Positions 5,249 to 9,456 of a stretch of 9,456 bases of DNA are shown here, piece by piece. Each line of letters begins with the position of its first letter. Positions within the stretch are counted from its first letter, which is position 1. Under the pieces are notes generated by a model that had not been told where the DNA came from, ran no database searches, and saw nothing but the letters and a program-made list of their open reading frames with translations. The position numbers were made by a program, and so were the translations under genes. Source of the DNA: JAGLQA01 sp023135565 (GTDB lineage: Bacteria; Acidobacteriota; Aminicenantia; UBA2199); NCBI GenBank assembly GCA_030639305.1, contig DAOWCY010000248.1, positions 1 through 9,456 on the forward strand, read 5' to 3'.

Positions 5249-6454
5249 CTATTTTTTGAATGCTTTAAAGGACAGCGGAAGCATGATTTTCAAAGATATA
5301 TCGAAGGTACGCAGTTTGATGTCGTCGAATACGTCGTAATATCCCAGCATGAGCTCATTATTTTGCCACCGCTGCTCTTTATCTATTATATTACGAAATC
5401 CATGTTTGTAAGCGATTTCCAGGGACAGGCTTATATCGCCTATCCCGGTTTCGTAATCGCACCCGGCTCCTATCCAGAATCCGCTGTTCATAGGTAAGAT
5501 ATGTTTTTTTACGGTCAAGTCCGCAAAAATTTCTTCCTTAACATGTCCATCGGACAGCGGGTCCAGGGTGCGAGAAATTATGGTTTTATAAGCAGATGTG
5601 CGCAGGTGAAGAAACCCCCCGGTTTCCAGGTAGGGCTTTAATTTCGATTTCGTTAAATAATATTTTAGGAGCAGGGGGATTTCTACATAACCCAGGCTGT
5701 GGCGGTGCAGGTATATAGTACTTATAGTGTACCCCGGGGTGTCTATTTCCCCGTCTTTGTATTGGAATTCCAGGGCGCATAGGGTGGGCTGGATACATAC
5801 CCGGAAACGTTCGTCCAGGGCATATTCCAGGGTAATCCCTACCCGGGAGCCGCGGGAATAGCGGCTGTCGAAAATATAGTTTTTTTCGTACCGGGATGCC
5901 CCGGTTTCGAAAGCCGGTTCCCTTACGGAATAGCGCTGCTGCGGGCGGGCCAGGGTAAAATTGGCGCCGCCGTGTAAACCTACGATAAAGCGGGGAGCGA
6001 CATGGTAGCGTTTCCCGGCGCGGTAGGCGAGATGCTTCCAGGTTTTACCGATGCCGGTACGGTGCCGGATGGCCAGGTATTTGCGGGTAAAAATATCGGC
6101 CTGTGCGGGCCTGCCCAGCGTGGAATAGGAGAGGAACATCAAACGGTAGATTTCGGCCCGGACCTCTTTGTTTACTCTTTTAAAGGCTCTTTTTTCTTTG
6201 CCGGGTTTTGTTTTGCCGCCTTTGCCGCAGTATTTTTCATAGATGCGGAAAACGCGGTTTAAGTCGCCGTTTTTGTGTGCTTCTTCCATTTCCCGGGCAA
6301 TTTGCCGGTAGGTTTTCTTTTGCCCGGTTTTTTCGTCCTGTGGGACGCTTGGGATTGCTGCGGCTGCGGTGAGAAATAAGGCAATCCACAGCACCAATAG
6401 AAGCGGGCTGCGTTTGCCGCCTTTTTTTTTCTTTGTATAGGGGAAGGATTTCAT
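5249..6454 (-). CDS. Exported outer-membrane beta-barrel protein (OMP_b-brl_2-like) with helical N-half
   Basis: The product has 401 residues. A basic N-terminus (residues 1-16, KKKKGGKRS) and a hydrophobic stretch at 17-33 ending AAAAIPS form a signal peptide or anchor. Residues 47-130 are helical and TPR-like (EEAHKNGDLNRVFRIYEKYC; LMFLSYSTLGRPAQADIFTRKYL). Residues 153-401 are barrel-like: PRFIVGLHGGANFTLA (154-169), GSRVGITLEYALDERFRV, LGYVEIPLLLKYYL (255-268), LKPYLETGGFLHLR, and a last strand FDISLKIMLPLSF. The 'yveiPlllKy...kpYle.G' pattern is typical of OMP_b-brl_2/PorT-like barrels. The start at 6454 overlaps the NTPase stop by 4 bases (ATGA), and AGGAG lies 5 bases upstream, so the two are translationally coupled. 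It probably works with the NTPase as an outer-membrane partner; the helical half could reach into the periplasm. Confidence 0.8.
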   Translation of the reverse strand: MKSFPYTKKKKGGKRSPLLLVLWIALFLTAAAAIPSVPQDEKTGQKKTYRQIAREMEEAHKNGDLNRVFRIYEKYCGKGGKTKPGKEKRAFKRVNKEVRAEIYRLMFLSYSTLGRPAQADIFTRKYLAIRHRTGIGKTWKHLAYRAGKRYHVAPRFIVGLHGGANFTLARPQQRYSVREPAFETGASRYEKNYIFDSRYSRGSRVGITLEYALDERFRVCIQPTLCALEFQYKDGEIDTPGYTISTIYLHRHSLGYVEIPLLLKYYLTKSKLKPYLETGGFLHLRTSAYKTIISRTLDPLSDGHVKEEIFADLTVKKHILPMNSGFWIGAGCDYETGIGDISLSLEIAYKHGFRNIIDKEQRWQNNELMLGYYDVFDDIKLRTFDISLKIMLPLSFKAFKK

Positions 6455-9400
6455 TTTATCTCCTTTTTGTTTTTCCCCGGGCAAATGGGAGTCTTTTCGA
6501 TAGAGTCTCCTACGTAGGTTTGCCACTCTTTACGGGTTAGCTCTCTCTGCTTTGTTTTGCACAGCAGCCGGTAAAACACTGCCGGGTCTGTGGGACAAAT
6601 CCGTAAATTCTCTCCATCGTTAAACAGCAAATACTCGCCGCCACTTTCGAATACCACCGATATGATTTTACTTTTGCCCTGGAAGGTAAGAAGCGGTTCC
6701 TGCTGCAGAATCCCGGTTGTAGATGCGCTGATTTCCCTGTTTAAATCGACCAGGTTCCACAGCACGATCCTGCCGTCCCAACCGGCGGATGCCAGGTATT
6801 TACCGCCGGGGTCAAAGGCGACCGCGGCTGTGATACCGGTATGAATTTTCGGCAGTACGAAGGGGGTGATCTCTTTCCCGGCGCTGAGATTGTTCACGTT
6901 TACCCCGGGGAACAGCATTACGTTCCCGTCACCGGCTGTGGCTGCCAATAACTGCGCGCCGGGGCTGTACGATAAGCCAAAAAAAGCCGCGGCAGGGAAA
7001 TCCCAGGGCAATTTTTTTGCTCCGCCGCCGCTTCCCGGGCGGTAACAATAGATATTCCCGGCTTCATCCGCTGCCAATAAAACTGAATTGCCGGGCGCTT
7101 CGATTACTTCCAGGGCGCGGATACAGCAGGATGGTGCGGTTTCCAAAATAGGCCGGGGCTTATCCTCGAAATTCCAGGAATAAACCCGGTTTGCTGCCGA
7201 ATAATAGAGGGTTTTACTTTGCCGGGAAAAGTCCGCGGCCAGTATCCTGGCGCCGTAAGAAAAAGGCAATTTCCCTGCGCTTCCACCGCTCCTGTCCCAA
7301 TATAAAAGATCGCCTTCCCAGGTGCCGCAAAATATCCGTTCCCGGCCCAGCACGAGACAGGCTGCATGCAGGGGGGTATGCGCTGCTATTTCGACAGGTT
7401 CCGCCAGTCCCGGCAGCCCGGTTGTACGCGGCTGCAGCGCTGCCTTTACCAGGCGGCTCTGGCGGTGGTTGAACACTACTTCCCCCGGGGCAGGCGAGAA
7501 TAATACCCAGGATTCGCCCGGATACAATATGTCGCCTAACATAAAATTATTTTTTTTGCCTTCGGCGACCAGGGGGGCTTTTTTGAAAAACCGCCCCCCT
7601 GGACCCCCCGAAAAACTTTTGTTTATTTTTTCGTTTCCTGTCACGGCTAAATAAGCTTCGCGCAGTGCGGCGAATATTTTAGCCGGTACCCGCTGCCGGC
7701 CTGCTTTTTTTTGCTGGCGCCGGTATTTTTCTTCCAATGCTTTCGCTTTTTCGAGAATGTCGCCGTCACCGCGGCGCCCGGTGGTTTTATATTTAGCGAA
7801 TATTTTTTTTGCGGCAGTTTCCAGGTTACGGTAGGCTTCCCGGTTCATGCGGTAAGCGGTTGCCACCAGCAGGGCTTTTAACCCGGGATCCCGGGATAGG
7901 GCGCTGGAGTAAACAGCCAATTCGTTGGCTTTTGCCAGGTACTGCAGGAAACGGTCTTCGGCCTGGCTCATTGCCACGATGAGTCCCTGGATATTGGCTA
8001 TAGTTTCATTCTTTTTTGCTTTGCGCTGCTCTATTTCGGCTTTTTTTTGGTTGGCCCTGGCTTTTTTCTCATTTTCCCCGGCAATAAGTTTTTGTTCTTT
8101 TGCTTCTTGTTCTCCTTTTTCCGCTCTTTCTTTTTCCAACCGGGCTTGTTCCGCGTTTTCAGCGGCTTTTTTCTCGGCGGCCAGGGCGATTTGTTTATCT
8201 TTTTCCGCTTGTTTTTTGGCAACCAGTGCTTCTGCCTGGGATGCTTCCGCTTTGTCTTTACTTTTAATGGCCCAGACGGTAAGAAAAATCGAAAGCACGC
8301 AGGCGATAAAGACAATTGTGGATATGACCATTATCCTTTTGGTCCGGCCTTTTTCTTTTTGAAGTTTCTCTTTTTCCGCGATTTCCAGTTCCTGCTGTTT
8401 TTTCGATGCGTCCAGGAAGTCGATTGCCCGTTGGAAAGCGGGGTCGTACCGTTCGGCCCAGGCTGCGTTGGGTCGATTATTTTCGCGCCATTTTAATGCC
8501 AGCATCAATTCCGGGTCTCTAAATAAAGCGGCCCTGCCGATTTCGTGGTTGGCTGCTGTTTTGGCCAGGTGCCTGTATAACCCGGCGGATTTCATTTCCT
8601 CCTGCGCCCAGTCGCTCAACCGTGTCCATACGCGCATGAGGCTTTCGTGGGAGATGTCGATTACCGAGCCGGCATGGAGTGCTTCCCCGGCGGGGGGCAT
8701 TAAAAAAGTACGGCCCGGGCGGCGAAACCGGTCGATCACTTTTATGACTTCCTTTTCCGATGTCCCGGTGACCCGGCAGATTTCGCTTATTTTGGTGGGC
8801 CGGCGTATGCCGCGGCTGTTTTCACCGGTTTCGGTCAGCATTTTAAACATTTTTTCGCAAATCGACTGCTCTTTTTCGTTTTTCAGTTCTGCGAAGGCTT
8901 CTTCGGCGTGCCGGGATAGGGCTTCTTTCATGGTGCCCACTGCTTCGTAATGGCGGATGTCCAGGGGTTCGTCTTTGTTTTGGTTTTCCAGCCAATAATC
9001 CCAGGTTCTTCTGAGGGCGTGCTGCAAGATGGGCAATTGATCGGGGTTGTCCCCGACGTCATTCAGCACCCGGGATAACAAGCGGGGTGAGACGGCGGCT
9101 CCGCCTACGGCTGCGGGTCCGGTAATGGCGGCCCGTTTCTCGGTCCGGGTCATGCGCGGTACCAGGTACTGGCCGTTATTGAGGGCTTCGGGCAGGTCCC
9201 TGAATTCGGTGCAGTCGCCGATAAAATCGGAGCGCATGGTTAACAAGACATAGATGGGGTATTCCCGCTGTTTGCCGGCGTCCAATATCAATTTGATAAA
9301 TGTTAGGGAGTCCTGTTTGCCTGAGCGATTACCCCGTTCCAATTTACTGAAACGGAACAATTCTTCGAATTGGTCTACTACGATCAACAGTTTTTCATGA

Positions 9401-9456
9401 GCCTGTAACCGCGACCTGCGAAAGATTTCGATTATGCCGCGGGGACTGCGCCGTAA
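6451..9456 (-). CDS. nSTAND-type NTPase with mid-chain transmembrane helix, coiled coil and WD40-like propeller (5' end outside window)
   Basis: The frame is open to the window edge, giving 1001 visible residues; the true start, Walker A and any N-terminal effector domain are missing. Visible order: Walker B VVDQFEELF (26-34); the nSTAND1 sensor block LTMRSDFIGDC (72-82) and NPDQLPILQHALRRTW (137-152); a winged-helix part ending VIDISHESLMRVW (265-277); a membrane helix at 375-397 (STIVFIACVLSIFLTVWAI); a Lys/Glu/Ala coiled coil to about 500; a helical linker to 612; repeat-encoded residues 613-630; then a roughly seven-bladed propeller (for example GKYLASAGWDGRIVLWNL). The tail ELTRKEWQTYVGDSIEKTPI is a known ending of nSTAND-WD40 proteins. 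Such proteins sense a ligand through the propeller and oligomerise on NTP binding. The helix would put the propeller in the periplasm. The ATGA overlap couples it to the barrel gene. Confidence 0.9.
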   Translation of the reverse strand, partial: LRRSPRGIIEIFRRSRLQAHEKLLIVVDQFEELFRFSKLERGNRSGKQDSLTFIKLILDAGKQREYPIYVLLTMRSDFIGDCTEFRDLPEALNNGQYLVPRMTRTEKRAAITGPAAVGGAAVSPRLLSRVLNDVGDNPDQLPILQHALRRTWDYWLENQNKDEPLDIRHYEAVGTMKEALSRHAEEAFAELKNEKEQSICEKMFKMLTETGENSRGIRRPTKISEICRVTGTSEKEVIKVIDRFRRPGRTFLMPPAGEALHAGSVIDISHESLMRVWTRLSDWAQEEMKSAGLYRHLAKTAANHEIGRAALFRDPELMLALKWRENNRPNAAWAERYDPAFQRAIDFLDASKKQQELEIAEKEKLQKEKGRTKRIMVISTIVFIACVLSIFLTVWAIKSKDKAEASQAEALVAKKQAEKDKQIALAAEKKAAENAEQARLEKERAEKGEQEAKEQKLIAGENEKKARANQKKAEIEQRKAKKNETIANIQGLIVAMSQAEDRFLQYLAKANELAVYSSALSRDPGLKALLVATAYRMNREAYRNLETAAKKIFAKYKTTGRRGDGDILEKAKALEEKYRRQQKKAGRQRVPAKIFAALREAYLAVTGNEKINKSFSGGPGGRFFKKAPLVAEGKKNNFMLGDILYPGESWVLFSPAPGEVVFNHRQSRLVKAALQPRTTGLPGLAEPVEIAAHTPLHAACLVLGRERIFCGTWEGDLLYWDRSGGSAGKLPFSYGARILAADFSRQSKTLYYSAANRVYSWNFEDKPRPILETAPSCCIRALEVIEAPGNSVLLAADEAGNIYCYRPGSGGGAKKLPWDFPAAAFFGLSYSPGAQLLAATAGDGNVMLFPGVNVNNLSAGKEITPFVLPKIHTGITAAVAFDPGGKYLASAGWDGRIVLWNLVDLNREISASTTGILQQEPLLTFQGKSKIISVVFESGGEYLLFNDGENLRICPTDPAVFYRLLCKTKQRELTRKEWQTYVGDSIEKTPICPGKNKKEIK
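6460..6464 (-). promoter_or_regulatory. Ribosome binding site that fixes the barrel-protein start
   Basis: AGGAG on the minus strand stands 5 bases before ATG 6454, inside the end of the NTPase gene. It decides for the 401-residue protein and against the in-frame ATG at 6526, which lacks such a site and would hide the signal peptide. Confidence 0.75.
7567..7620. repeat. Palindromic repeat inserted in frame in the NTPase gene
   Basis: CCAGGGGGGC (7569-7578) and GCCCCCCTGG (7593-7602) form a perfect 10-base inverted repeat around a 14-base T/A spacer. It is flanked by CCCCCCG and AAAAACTTTT. On the minus strand it reads through as codons 613-630 (KSFSGGPGGRFFKKAPLV), exactly at the junction between the helical linker and the propeller. 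The sequence differs sharply from its surroundings in base pattern and in the Gly/Pro-rich peptide. This fits a mobile palindromic element tolerated in a protein linker, as known for Rickettsia palindromic elements; kinship with those is not claimed. Confidence 0.75.

Noticed and set aside
1442..6430. Runs of nine T (A on the coding strand) at 1442-1450, 2526-2534 and 6422-6430 as phase-variable tracts
   Set aside because: They are Lys codons in Lys-rich genes, and similar runs occur throughout; nothing shows switching.
8031..8315. Minus-strand 94-codon Lys-rich frame and long Phe/Ser-rich plus-strand frames
   Set aside because: They are out-of-frame or antisense reads of the low-complexity coiled-coil codons of the NTPase.

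Overview
The window looks like chromosomal accessory DNA from a Gram-negative bacterium. The signs are a predicted lipoprotein, an outer-membrane beta-barrel of the OMP_b-brl_2 type and strong AGGAGG-like ribosome binding sites. The palindromic GC/AT-rich repeats, together with nSTAND/WD40 and secreted coiled-coil proteins, remind me of Candidatus Aminicenantes-like or other deep-branching Gram-negative genomes. That taxonomic guess comes from style only and was not tested. Eight of the nine genes lie on the minus strand in two groups, with one small plus-strand regulator between them. I found no tRNA, rRNA, CRISPR array, transposase or integrase.

Group A (right side, about 9456 down to 3823, minus). 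It starts with a large nSTAND-type NTPase that is cut by the window edge. That protein carries a mid-chain transmembrane helix, a long charged coiled coil and a C-terminal WD40-like propeller. It overlaps by 4 bases (ATGA) an exported protein with a helical N-half and an outer-membrane barrel. After a 130-base gap full of perfect hairpins comes a predicted lipoprotein with propeller-like repeats. The three products could span inner membrane, periplasm and outer membrane, which suggests an envelope-spanning sensor or conflict system.

Middle (3234-3812). A 213-base intergenic region separates the start of group B from a 121-residue standalone AraC-type DNA-binding domain on the plus strand. The AraC gene ends 10 bases from the convergent end of group A.

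Group B (3233 down to 1, minus). In order: a two-helix membrane protein with a coiled coil; a secreted coiled-coil protein; a TIM-barrel/glycosidase-like protein with a C-terminal membrane anchor; a DUF5675 protein; and the N-terminal part of a SLATT/DUF4231-like membrane protein. The last three are tightly packed, with Shine-Dalgarno sites overlapping or abutting the previous stop codon. The content looks like an envelope-active or phage-derived lysis/effector cassette. The first and last membrane proteins share a nearly identical 24-base block encoding KALRY at a membrane helix.

A palindromic repeat sits in frame inside the NTPase gene, at the linker just before the propeller. Other hairpin repeats occupy the gaps between genes. 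The most promising leads are the three-compartment nSTAND operon, the group B envelope cassette, and the in-frame palindromic insertion.
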